Below are positions 16,358-23,230 of a stretch of DNA of 29,405 bases, one piece after another (position 1 is the stretch's first letter; the number at the start of each line of letters is the position of its first letter). A program made the position numbers and the translations under genes. The notes beneath the pieces are model-generated. The model searched no databases, was not told the DNA's origin, and saw only the letters and a list, made by a program, of their open reading frames with translations. Origin of the DNA: Candidatus Zixiibacteriota bacterium (GTDB lineage Bacteria; RBG-13-66-14; B26-G2; WVWN01); assembly GCA_030613505.1 (NCBI GenBank), contig JAUWLW010000037.1:1-29405 (forward strand). Reading direction: 5' to 3'.

Positions 16358-17541
16358 TGATGAAACGCTTAATGTCGTTTTCTCTGGCGTTGGCCCTTTG
16401 CGGGGCGGCGGCCGGCCACGAGCACGAGGCCGAGCCGGCGGCGGACGATTTTCGCGAGCGCGCGCTCGAGCTGCTGCGCGCGCGCCAATCGGAGAAGGCG
16501 GCGGCTTTCTTACAATACGCGCTGGACCATTATCCGTTGGACGTCGCGTTGAATCTGCTCTACCTCGACGTGCTGCGCGAGGAGGGATTGGAGATCATCG
16601 GCCAGGCTTGGTACGAAGAGAACGCCGAACAAGTCGCCGACGAGGCCATACTATTATATGCCCTGGGACGCCTGGCCGAGGACGACGCCGAGAGCCGCGC
16701 CTATTACGAACGCGCGCTGGCCGCGGACGAGGGCTTTACGCCGGCCCGCGTCGGCCTGGCGGAGCTGGTCTACCGCCGCGGCGATTTGGACGCCGCCCGG
16801 CTTGAGCTCGAGCGCGCGTTAAAACAAGGTCGGGACGATTGGCGGGCGTACGCCCTCCGGGGAGAGCTGTTCCTGGCGCAAGGTGAGGTCGAAGACGCGG
16901 CCCGCGATTTCAAGCGCGCCCTCGACGACGACCCGTACGCGCCGGCGACGCACGCCGCTTTCGGCGACGCTTATTTAATCGCCGGCGACGCCGACGCCGC
17001 TCGCGACGAGTACCGGGAAGCCATAGCCTGGTGCGACGACCGCGGCGAATATTACCTCGGCCTCGGCAAGGCCCAGGAGGCGTTGGGCGAAGTTGACGCC
17101 GCGCGGGTGGCGTACGCCGCCGCGGCCTCGCTGGCATCCGGAAACTTAGCGGTCGCGGTCGAGGGGCGCAAAGCCGCGGGGCGGTTGGCCTTCCAGGCCG
17201 GCGACATGGTCGAGGCCACGGACCACATCACCTGGGCGGCGATGTTTGCACCCGACGACGCCGAGCTGCGGGCGTACGTAGGCAGACTATATTTAAGCGT
17301 CGGCAGGCCGGCGGAGGCCGCGGCGGAATTTGCGCACGCGACGGAGCTTGAGCCGGACGACGGTTTTTATTGGTATTTATTGGGGATGAGTCAGGTTAAG
17401 GCGGGGGAATTCGGGCGTGCTGAAAAGAGCCTGGAGCGGGCGGTCGAGCTTGTGCCGGACGAAGCCGCCGCCGACGTTACTCGCGAACTCGAGGCGGTGC
17501 GCGCCGCGCTAGCGGAGAGGTCGGGGGAACAGGAGGAATAA
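16357..17541 (+). CDS. Exported TPR-repeat protein (394 residues)
   Basis: Starts one base inside the previous stop (TAATG). Residues 1 to about 20 are a Sec signal peptide (MMKRLMSFSLALALCGAAAG) followed by a His/Glu-rich HEHEAEP. The remainder is about ten TPR motifs; clear ones include ARLELERALKQGRDDWRAYA and AGEFGRAEKSLERAVELVPD. No catalytic domain. A Cys at position 15 is within the signal core; a lipobox (L-x-G/A-A-C) is not convincing, since LALC is not followed by the usual spacing. It is the third gene of the 12273-17695 set and probably a scaffold working with the 593-residue TPR protein. Confidence 0.85.
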   Translation: MMKRLMSFSLALALCGAAAGHEHEAEPAADDFRERALELLRARQSEKAAAFLQYALDHYPLDVALNLLYLDVLREEGLEIIGQAWYEENAEQVADEAILLYALGRLAEDDAESRAYYERALAADEGFTPARVGLAELVYRRGDLDAARLELERALKQGRDDWRAYALRGELFLAQGEVEDAARDFKRALDDDPYAPATHAAFGDAYLIAGDADAARDEYREAIAWCDDRGEYYLGLGKAQEALGEVDAARVAYAAAASLASGNLAVAVEGRKAAGRLAFQAGDMVEATDHITWAAMFAPDDAELRAYVGRLYLSVGRPAEAAAEFAHATELEPDDGFYWYLLGMSQVKAGEFGRAEKSLERAVELVPDEAAADVTRELEAVRAALAERSGEQEE

Positions 17542-17542
17542 C

Positions 17543-17695
17543 ATGCCGTTCTTCATATCTTTTCTGTTTGCGGGCACCGTCAGCGGCGTCATCATAGCGT
17601 TCGCGCTGGACATGCGTTCGCCCAAGCAGCTGCTGCAGGGCGCGGTGGGCGGCTTCATAACCGGTTTGATTATCGCGCTGTTGCTGCCGCGCTAG
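17543..17695 (+). CDS. 50-residue two-span membrane protein, unknown
   Basis: ATG 17543 has AGGAGG at 17531-17536, 6 bases upstream and inside the end of the TPR gene, and stops at TAG 17693-17695. The product has two hydrophobic helices (about residues 3-22 and 33-48) separated by a short polar hairpin, LDMRSPKQLLQ, and ends in PR. The strong ribosome site, one-base gap to the TPR stop and coding-like composition make it a real gene. I do not recognise a family. It may be a small subunit or stabiliser of the membrane protein encoded at 12273; that is inference from position only. Confidence 0.7.
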   Translation: MPFFISFLFAGTVSGVIIAFALDMRSPKQLLQGAVGGFITGLIIALLLPR

Positions 17696-17719
17696 CGGTA
17701 GCCCGTCGCGAATAAACGG

Positions 17720-17748
17720 TTGCGGCGAGCTACGGGTTAATTTAGAAT
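17720..17748 (+). promoter_or_regulatory. Sigma-70-type promoter of the redox operon
   Basis: TTGCGG (17720-17725), a 17-base spacer and TAGAAT (17743-17748) fit the housekeeping consensus well. Predicted start is near 17755, leaving only about 12 untranslated bases before ATG 17767, which has no Shine-Dalgarno sequence; the transcript is nearly leaderless. An imperfect hairpin at 17698-17733 overlaps the -35 box and may end the upstream operon, but it has no T-run. Confidence 0.5.
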
Positions 17749-17766
17749 AATAGAAAAATTTCGCCT

Positions 17767-18348
17767 ATGGCCGAAGACGAGCGAGAAGAAGAAAAGCCGC
17801 GCGTGAAGTGGATCCCGCGGTCGCGCGACGTCGACAAACCGGCGGCGCTCCCCGGCATTCACCGCTACGCGCCGTTCACGAACTTGACGGACCGGATGAC
17901 GACGCCCGCGCTCAACCGCGCCGTCATGGTGGGCATCGGCGCCGCGGTGGCGCTGGACGTCCTACGCCCCATCGCGCTCGGGATGTGGGACGCGGCGTAC
18001 TGCTACGAGTGCCGGGCGTGCTACGCGACGCTGGAGAAATGCCCGGCGTCGATAACGTTTCAGGCCGAGCTCACGGTAGCGTGCCGCACGATGGATTACC
18101 GCCGCTTCGTCAAGAACCGCGGCCTGCTGTGCATCCGCTGCGGGAACTGCAACGGCTTCTGCGTCCAACACCTCAACCTGGCCGACATCTTCGGCAAGAT
18201 GGGGGTGGCGACGGCGCGCGCCGTTCGCGAGGGGAAGGTCCCGTTCGACGTCGTCGAGGGGGCCATCTACGAGGGCGTAATAGGTCGCGAGTATATCGAC
18301 GAAATCTACGAGTGGTACCGCTCGAGCGGGGGGCGCCGCCTTGGCTAA
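17767..18348 (+). CDS. Membrane-anchored protein with two Cys clusters, redox operon
   Basis: 193 residues. A charged N-terminus (about 47 residues) is followed by one membrane segment at about 50-73, then two iron-sulfur-type Cys sets: C79, C82, C85 and C92 (CxxCxxC then six residues before CP), and C122, C125, C128 and C132 (CxxCxxCxxxC). The second is a standard 4Fe-4S ferredoxin motif. The first has an unusually long last gap. There is no signal peptide and the N-terminus is acidic, so side of the membrane is unclear. It overlaps the FMN-binding gene by 8 bases, so the two are made together and probably pass electrons to each other. It is a short electron-transfer protein rather than a known named subunit. 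Confidence 0.8.
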   Translation: MAEDEREEEKPRVKWIPRSRDVDKPAALPGIHRYAPFTNLTDRMTTPALNRAVMVGIGAAVALDVLRPIALGMWDAAYCYECRACYATLEKCPASITFQAELTVACRTMDYRRFVKNRGLLCIRCGNCNGFCVQHLNLADIFGKMGVATARAVREGKVPFDVVEGAIYEGVIGREYIDEIYEWYRSSGGRRLG

Positions 18349-19318
18349 GTTCCGGCTATCCTTCACCAACCGGTGGCTGCGGCTCGCGTTCGTGCTGGCC
18401 GTCGTGGCCTTGGCGTTCGCGGGCGCCCGGCTCTTTGCGCTCGGCCTGCTCTACGTCTGCCTGGCGGTGTGGGCGTTCAAGCGGTGGCGGGAGCACAAAC
18501 GCGGCCTGGCGTACGTGTTGGCGGCGGCGCTGGTCGTGGGCGTGGCCCTCTACGGCTTCGCCGCGTTCGAGGTGTGGAGCATGCGGGCGTGGCGGGCGCG
18601 GCACTTCGGCGACGCCGTGTTGCTGGCCGCGGACGGCACGTACGAGGGCGAGGGTACGGGGAGGCGCGGCCCGGTCAAGGTGGCGGTAACGGTAAAGGAA
18701 CAGAAAGTCGCGGATTTCGAGGTATTGGAGCATTACGACACGATCCCTATCGCGTCGGCGGCCTTCGACGAACTGCGGGAACTTTTACAGGGCCGCGCCG
18801 ACGTCGACGTGGACGCCGTCACCGGCGCGACCATGACCTCCTACGGCGCGGTCAACGCCGCCCGCGACGCCGTGTGGAAAGGCGTCGCCGACGCGCCCCG
18901 GCTCTCGTGGATATCGAAGATAACGCTGTGGTTCGCCAGCCTCAAGGTCCAGAAGGTGACGATTCACTCGCTGGCGGTCCTGTTCATCGTCGTATTGCTC
19001 TTCGACTACACCATTCAGGCGGCGTTGGTGGAGGGCACCGGCCAGTCGCTCAACTGCATGGATTGCCAGACCTGCGTCGGCGCCTGTCCGGTGAAGAGAG
19101 TGGAGGGCAAGCTCTTCCCGATGGAGATGGTCCTGAGGGCGCGGCTGGGCGACTACGACGAGGTGGCTAGGTTGATGGAGTACTGCGTGGGGTGCGCCAA
19201 GTGCGCCGCCAAGTGCCCGGCGGGGATAAGCGCGCCCAGCGTGGCCGCCGCGGTGGCCCAGTACCTGCGCAAGCAGAAGCGGGAGGAAGAGGCCGAGTTC
19301 TTCGAGGAGCGGGTGTAG
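18341..19318 (+). CDS. Membrane flavoprotein: FMN-binding domain plus two 4Fe-4S clusters (NosR/RnfG-like layout)
   Basis: 325 residues from TTG 18341. Two or three membrane segments span residues 9-75. An FMN-binding domain (RnfG/NqrC/NosR type) covers about 85-190: it has the strand GDAVLLAADGTYEGEGTG and the flavin attachment motif DAVTGATMTS at 158-167, where FMN is joined through phosphate to a Thr, expected at T164. A further membrane segment lies at about 205-227, then two clusters in LNCMDCQTCVGACP and EYCVGCAKCAAKCPAG. This order (outside flavin, membrane helix, inside ferredoxin) is a reduced form of NosR and predicts electron transfer across the membrane. The enzyme that attaches FMN (ApbE) is not in the window. 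Confidence 0.87.
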   Translation: MAKFRLSFTNRWLRLAFVLAVVALAFAGARLFALGLLYVCLAVWAFKRWREHKRGLAYVLAAALVVGVALYGFAAFEVWSMRAWRARHFGDAVLLAADGTYEGEGTGRRGPVKVAVTVKEQKVADFEVLEHYDTIPIASAAFDELRELLQGRADVDVDAVTGATMTSYGAVNAARDAVWKGVADAPRLSWISKITLWFASLKVQKVTIHSLAVLFIVVLLFDYTIQAALVEGTGQSLNCMDCQTCVGACPVKRVEGKLFPMEMVLRARLGDYDEVARLMEYCVGCAKCAAKCPAGISAPSVAAAVAQYLRKQKREEEAEFFEERV

Positions 19319-19378
19319 CGGCCTTCGTTAATACAGGGTTCGGTTTCCCGTCGGCGTTAACTCGAGGGGCGATGCGTG

Positions 19379-20347
19379 ATGGGGCGTTGCGTTTTGGCGG
19401 GTTCGGTCGCCGCCGCTGCGTTGCTGGGAGCGGCTTCCGGCGAGTTCTTGTACGAGAACGAGTGGGGCTCTTTCGGTACCGGGCCCGGGCAATTTAATCA
19501 GCCGTTCGGCGTCGACTGCGACGTGAGGGGGAACGGCCTCGTATACGTAGTCGAGTATCTAAACCATCGAGTCCAGTATTTTACGGCTACCGGCGGCTAT
19601 TTGGGGCAATGGGGGTCGTACGGGACCGGGGACGGCGAGTTCCGTTACCCGTGGGGCGTAAAGGCGAGGTGGGGCCGCGTTTACGTGAGCGACACCCGCA
19701 ATCACCGCATCCAGTACTTCACGCACGCGGGAAGTTTCCTCGGCAGGTGGGGGCGGTACGGAGCGGGTGACGGCCGGTTCAGCAATCCGCGCGGGATCGC
19801 GGTTACGCGGGAAGGTTGCGTCTACGTCGTCGACTGCTTAAACCACCGCATCCAATATTTCACGAGCGACGGCTCTTTTTTAGGGAAATGGGGAACGAAG
19901 GGCGACGGCGACGGCCAATTCAACGGCCCCCGGGGGATTTTAATCCCGCCGTCAGGCAAGGTTTACGTTGCGGATAAAATGAATAATAGGATCCAGTATT
20001 TTACGCCGGACGGCGTATTTCTCGGGAAGTGGGGCCGAGAAGGCAAAGGGAACGGCGAGTTCACAGGCCCGCGCGGCCTCGCCGGGCCGGGGGACGGCCG
20101 GATCTTCGTGACCGACGAATATCGCGACCGCGTGCAGTACTTTACGCACGACGGTAGTTTTCTCGGCGCGTGGGGGATGCGCGGCTCGGGCCCGGGCGAG
20201 TTTCGCTTGCCGGCGAGTTGCGCGTTCGGCCCCTACGGTTGGTTTTACGTGGCCGACGAGAGGAACCACCGCATTCAGTATTTCCGGGAATCCCGGCCCG
20301 CGGTGGAATCGGATTCCCTCGGGCGCGTGAGAGCCTTGTTTAAATAA
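19379..20347 (+). CDS. Exported six-repeat NHL protein with C-terminal SLGRVRALFK tag
   Basis: 322 residues from ATG 19379 (GTG 19376 also possible; GAGGGG at 19364-19369 serves both). Signal peptide residues 1 to about 20, then six NHL repeats of about 47 residues with W-G-x-x-G-x-G-x-G-x-F, V-Y-V-x-D and N-H-R-I-Q-Y-F, closely like the protein at 463 and of nearly equal length. It ends SLGRVRALFK. It sits inside the redox operon, two bases before the heptaheme cytochrome start, so it is likely made with the electron-transfer proteins. NHL propellers bind other proteins; a docking role for a cytochrome or an outside partner is my inference. Confidence 0.88.
   Translation: MGRCVLAGSVAAAALLGAASGEFLYENEWGSFGTGPGQFNQPFGVDCDVRGNGLVYVVEYLNHRVQYFTATGGYLGQWGSYGTGDGEFRYPWGVKARWGRVYVSDTRNHRIQYFTHAGSFLGRWGRYGAGDGRFSNPRGIAVTREGCVYVVDCLNHRIQYFTSDGSFLGKWGTKGDGDGQFNGPRGILIPPSGKVYVADKMNNRIQYFTPDGVFLGKWGREGKGNGEFTGPRGLAGPGDGRIFVTDEYRDRVQYFTHDGSFLGAWGMRGSGPGEFRLPASCAFGPYGWFYVADERNHRIQYFRESRPAVESDSLGRVRALFK
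20315..20347 (+). other. C-terminal tag SLGRVRALFK, copy 2
   Basis: Last ten codons plus TAA. It differs from copy 1 by two conservative changes (Lys to Arg, Arg to Lys) and by several silent changes (GGG, GTG, AGA, TTG, TTT). Confidence 0.82.
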
Positions 20348-20349
20348 TA

Positions 20350-21117
20350 ATGGCGCTAACGGTCAAGATAGGGAAAAAGCTAATCGTTGGGACGGCGGTC
20401 GTCGTGGCGGCCGGCGTCGGGGGCTTCGGCCTGTTGGAGTTCTCCAGCTCCGACGCGTTCTGCTACCTGTGCCACTTCGACGCGCGGTTCCAGGAGCCGT
20501 GGCGGGCTTCGGCGCACTTCAAAGAGGGCGTCCACTGCAAGGACTGCCACTTCGGCCCGGGCGTCTTCGGCCTGGTGGACGCCAAGTGGCTGGGCGCCAA
20601 GGACGCGGTCATCGCGCTCACCACCGCCGAGGATTTCAACAACCTCGAGATATACGCGCAATCGAAGGAAGAGAAGTGCGAGAAGTGCCACAACGCTTAT
20701 AAGAAGGTGAACGTCGTGGCCGGGGAGGACCTCGAGCCGGCGCTCGCGGCCGGCGTCGACGCGCTGTCCTACGGCCACCAGCGCCACGACGAAGTGCGGG
20801 AGGTCTGCGGCCGCTGCCACGACGAGGCGGTGTTCTTCGCCAGCCGCAACTATATGACGTGCGATTCGTGCCACGGCGGCCTGGTCCACAAGTCGGACCA
20901 AAAGTACGAGCGCGCCGTCCCGCGGGCCGATACCTGCAGCCGCTGCCACACCGGCCGCGTCCATGTGTGGGGCGCCAAGGCCGTGGGCCTGGACGACGGC
21001 GGCGTCTTCTTCTTTAACGATTGCCCGGCCAACGAACGCACCATACGCGACGGCGTCGTCCCGCCGTCGGCCAATTGCGACCGTTGCCATCCACCGCTCA
21101 CTCGAGTGGAGGAGTGA
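20350..21117 (+). CDS. Seven-heme c-type cytochrome with N-terminal membrane anchor (NapC/NirT-like)
   Basis: 255 residues. Residues about 9-29 form an uncleaved signal anchor; the rest is outside the cytoplasm. Seven CxxCH heme motifs are present, reading CYLCH (38-42), CKDCH, CEKCH, CGRCH, CDSCH, CSRCH and CDRCH. The first two, with FCYLCHFD and a following DCHFGPG, fit the start of the NapC/NirT/NrfH family, which takes electrons from the quinone pool or a membrane partner and hands them to periplasmic reductases. The family usually has four or five hemes, so the C-terminal hemes may be an extension. It starts two bases after the NHL gene. It is the likely outside-facing end of the chain made by this operon. 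Confidence 0.88.
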   Translation: MALTVKIGKKLIVGTAVVVAAGVGGFGLLEFSSSDAFCYLCHFDARFQEPWRASAHFKEGVHCKDCHFGPGVFGLVDAKWLGAKDAVIALTTAEDFNNLEIYAQSKEEKCEKCHNAYKKVNVVAGEDLEPALAAGVDALSYGHQRHDEVREVCGRCHDEAVFFASRNYMTCDSCHGGLVHKSDQKYERAVPRADTCSRCHTGRVHVWGAKAVGLDDGGVFFFNDCPANERTIRDGVVPPSANCDRCHPPLTRVEE

Positions 21118-21131
21118 GGTGAGCTAGCGCT

Positions 21132-21602
21132 ATGTCGCCGTATTTCAATTACGAGCCGCCGCCCTACCAAACCACGTTGGACATCGTACTCGACGAGAAG
21201 TTCCCGCCCGTGGCGCGGTGCCGCCTCCTCTCCGAGGGGATAAAGCCGTACCACCGCCTGGCGCTCGTCGAGGTCGAGATAGCGGGCGACAAGGGTTGCA
21301 TCGGCTGCGGGAATTGCGTCGACTCCTGTCCCATACTCCGCCGCGAGCCGGAGCGCCTGCAGAAGACGGAGCAGCGAACGTCGATGGCGCTGGAGTCGGT
21401 GGTGGGCGAGGACTGCGAGCAGTGCTACGCCTGCATCCTGGCCTGCCCGCAAACCGAGACCAACGTCAAGGACTTCGTCGTGGACACGCGCGTCCCGGAG
21501 GTCATCGCGCCGTCGAAGACGCTGACTTATTTGGATAAATATTTAATGGCCGTGGTGGCGATAGCCATCGGCGTTTTGCTCGGCCTGTTTTTGAGGACGT
21601 AA
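21132..21602 (+). CDS. Ferredoxin-type protein with C-terminal membrane anchor
   Basis: 156 residues. Two 4Fe-4S motifs, GCIGCGNCVDSCP and DCEQCYACILACP, are followed by a single hydrophobic tail at about residues 136-154 (LMAVVAIAIGVLLGLF) ending in RT. There is no signal peptide, so the clusters face the cytoplasm and the tail anchors it. GAGGTG about 10 bases upstream supports the start. It probably links the soluble 2Fe-2S/4Fe-4S protein encoded next to the membrane flavoprotein encoded at 18341. Confidence 0.83.
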   Translation: MSPYFNYEPPPYQTTLDIVLDEKFPPVARCRLLSEGIKPYHRLALVEVEIAGDKGCIGCGNCVDSCPILRREPERLQKTEQRTSMALESVVGEDCEQCYACILACPQTETNVKDFVVDTRVPEVIAPSKTLTYLDKYLMAVVAIAIGVLLGLFLRT

Positions 21603-21646
21603 TAGCGAATCCCTCGCGCGGCGAACCAGCCGAGGAGGATATACCG

Positions 21647-22330
21647 GTGGAAGAGGTCGAAAAGGTAACTATCAGCATTATGGGCCGGGAGTACCGCGTG
21701 CCCGCGGGCCTTACCATCCTGCAGGCGATGGAGTTATCCGGCTACCGGTTGGTGCGCGGCGTGGGCTGCCGCGGCGGCGTGTGCGGCGCCTGCTCGGCTG
21801 CGTACCGCGTCGCGGGCGACTATCACCTCAAGTCCGGCCTGGCGTGCCAGACCGTCGTCGAGGACAATATGGAGCTGGTCCAGCTGCCGTTCTTTCCGGC
21901 CAACAAGGCCGTGTACGAAATAGAGACGACGGTGCCCACCGAGAAGACGCTCCTGGAACATTATCCCGAAATAACCCGCTGCATGGGCTGCAATTCGTGC
22001 ACGCTGATCTGTCCTCAGAACCTCGAGGTTATGGAATATATGTCCGCGGCGCTCTGCGGCGACGTCGAGAAAGTGGCCAAGCTCTCGTTCGAGTGCATCC
22101 TGTGCCGGCTGTGCACGACGCGCTGCCCGGCGGACGTGGTCCAGCCGTTCGTCGCCATTCTGGCGCGGCGTCTCTACGGCCGTCACCTGGCGCCGTCCTC
22201 GCCCCACCTTGCCAGGCGCGCCGGCGAAATCGAGGAGGGCGGGTTCGAGGCCGATATCGGCGAAATGAAGAAGAAGAGCGCCGACGAGCTGCGGGAGTTG
22301 TATAAAGCCCGGGACATCGAGCCCCAATAA
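21647..22330 (+). CDS. 2Fe-2S plus 4Fe-4S protein (SdhB/FrdB/HdrC-like)
   Basis: 227 residues from GTG 21647 with AGGAGG 8 bases upstream. The N-terminus is a plant-type 2Fe-2S ferredoxin: VPAGLTILQAMELSGY, then C41, C46, C49 and C67. The C-terminal part has two 4Fe-4S motifs, RCMGCNSCTLICPQ and ECILCRLCTTRCPAD, in the arrangement of fumarate/succinate dehydrogenase iron-sulfur subunits and HdrC-like proteins, although FrdB has one 4Fe-4S and one 3Fe-4S. It is soluble. It likely collects electrons from a cytoplasmic dehydrogenase or thiol/fumarate-type reductase and passes them to the membrane-anchored ferredoxin. The catalytic flavoprotein is not in the window. Its stop overlaps the start of the next exported protein (TAATG). 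Confidence 0.85.
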   Translation: MEEVEKVTISIMGREYRVPAGLTILQAMELSGYRLVRGVGCRGGVCGACSAAYRVAGDYHLKSGLACQTVVEDNMELVQLPFFPANKAVYEIETTVPTEKTLLEHYPEITRCMGCNSCTLICPQNLEVMEYMSAALCGDVEKVAKLSFECILCRLCTTRCPADVVQPFVAILARRLYGRHLAPSSPHLARRAGEIEEGGFEADIGEMKKKSADELRELYKARDIEPQ

Positions 22331-23205
22331 TGGCCAGGGTAATCATATGCGCGGCCGTCGCGGCCGCGGCGGCCTTCTCGGCCCACGCCACCCACGGCAT
22401 CCTGCTCGTCTCGGACCAGGTGGACGGCGTCGCCGACCCACAGCCGTTCGACCGCTATTACATAAGGGCGCTACGCGACGCCTACCCAAAAGCAAAAGTC
22501 ACGTACGTGGTGTGGAACCACTGGGAGCAGGGCGAGCCGACGTTCGAGGATTTACGTAAATACAAAGTCGTAATCTGGTTCACCTCCACCTCCGGCGACG
22601 CCCCCGCCTCCGACCCCCTGCGCGGCAACATTACGCTCTCGCCGTCGGAGCAGGAATCGCTCGTCGCGTTCCTGAGCCGGACGCCCGGGACGACGACGCT
22701 GATGCTCTCCGGGATGTACATCGCCTGGAACTGCGTCGCCGACGCCGTCCGCGAGAAGCAACTGTACAAGCCGCTGTTCTCCGACTACCTCAAGCTCAAA
22801 TACCCCCACGACAACTTCGACAAGTGGATCACGGTGGAGGACAATTGGAGGCTCGTCGGCGAAGCCGGGTGCCCCATCTTCAAGGGGAATACTTATGCCA
22901 TCAATTGGCGCCACCACCGGAACTTCCCGGACCAGCTCGAGCCGGCGGCGGGCGGCGGTTCGGCCCGGTGGGAGGACGCCGGCCGCAAGCGCCACCACCG
23001 CGCCGTAATCCGCGCCCGGGGGGAAAAATCTAACGGCGGGACGTACAAGATCGTCCTCTTCTCCTGCCCCTTCGAGAACATCCAGCACGACGGCGACCGC
23101 GCCGAGGTCATGAGGAATTTCTTGGAGTGGGCGGGGGGTTGGCCTTTCGAGGAGGTCGCCGTCGAGCCCGCCAGCCTCGGCCGCGTCAAGGCCCTCTTTC
23201 ACTGA
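22330..23205 (+). CDS. Exported protein with Rossmann-like (GATase1/ThuA-type) domain and C-terminal SLGRVKALFH tag
   Basis: 291 residues, starting one base inside the previous stop. Signal peptide residues 1 to about 20 (MARVIICAAVAAAAAFSAHA). The mature part begins HGILLVSDQVDGVADPQPFD, has YYIRALRDAYPKAKVTYVVW, LRKYKVVIWFTSTSG and TTTLMLSGMYIAWN, the beta strand and helix order seen in class I glutamine amidotransferase-like domains of exported proteins in FCB-group bacteria, where 'L-x-x-Y-x-V-V-I-W' and 'L-x-L-S-G' are common. The usual catalytic Cys of true GATases is not at the expected place, so it may be a binding domain. It ends SLGRVKALFH. Translation coupled to the redox protein at 21647 suggests it belongs to that operon. 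Confidence 0.78.
   Translation: MARVIICAAVAAAAAFSAHATHGILLVSDQVDGVADPQPFDRYYIRALRDAYPKAKVTYVVWNHWEQGEPTFEDLRKYKVVIWFTSTSGDAPASDPLRGNITLSPSEQESLVAFLSRTPGTTTLMLSGMYIAWNCVADAVREKQLYKPLFSDYLKLKYPHDNFDKWITVEDNWRLVGEAGCPIFKGNTYAINWRHHRNFPDQLEPAAGGGSARWEDAGRKRHHRAVIRARGEKSNGGTYKIVLFSCPFENIQHDGDRAEVMRNFLEWAGGWPFEEVAVEPASLGRVKALFH
23173..23205 (+). other. C-terminal tag SLGRVKALFH, copy 3
   Basis: Last ten codons plus TGA, after AVEPA. Ser uses AGC and the last residue is His, showing that the final position only needs to be basic or polar. Confidence 0.82.
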
Positions 23206-23230
23206 AATCCTTTCCGCTTCCGGGAGATAA

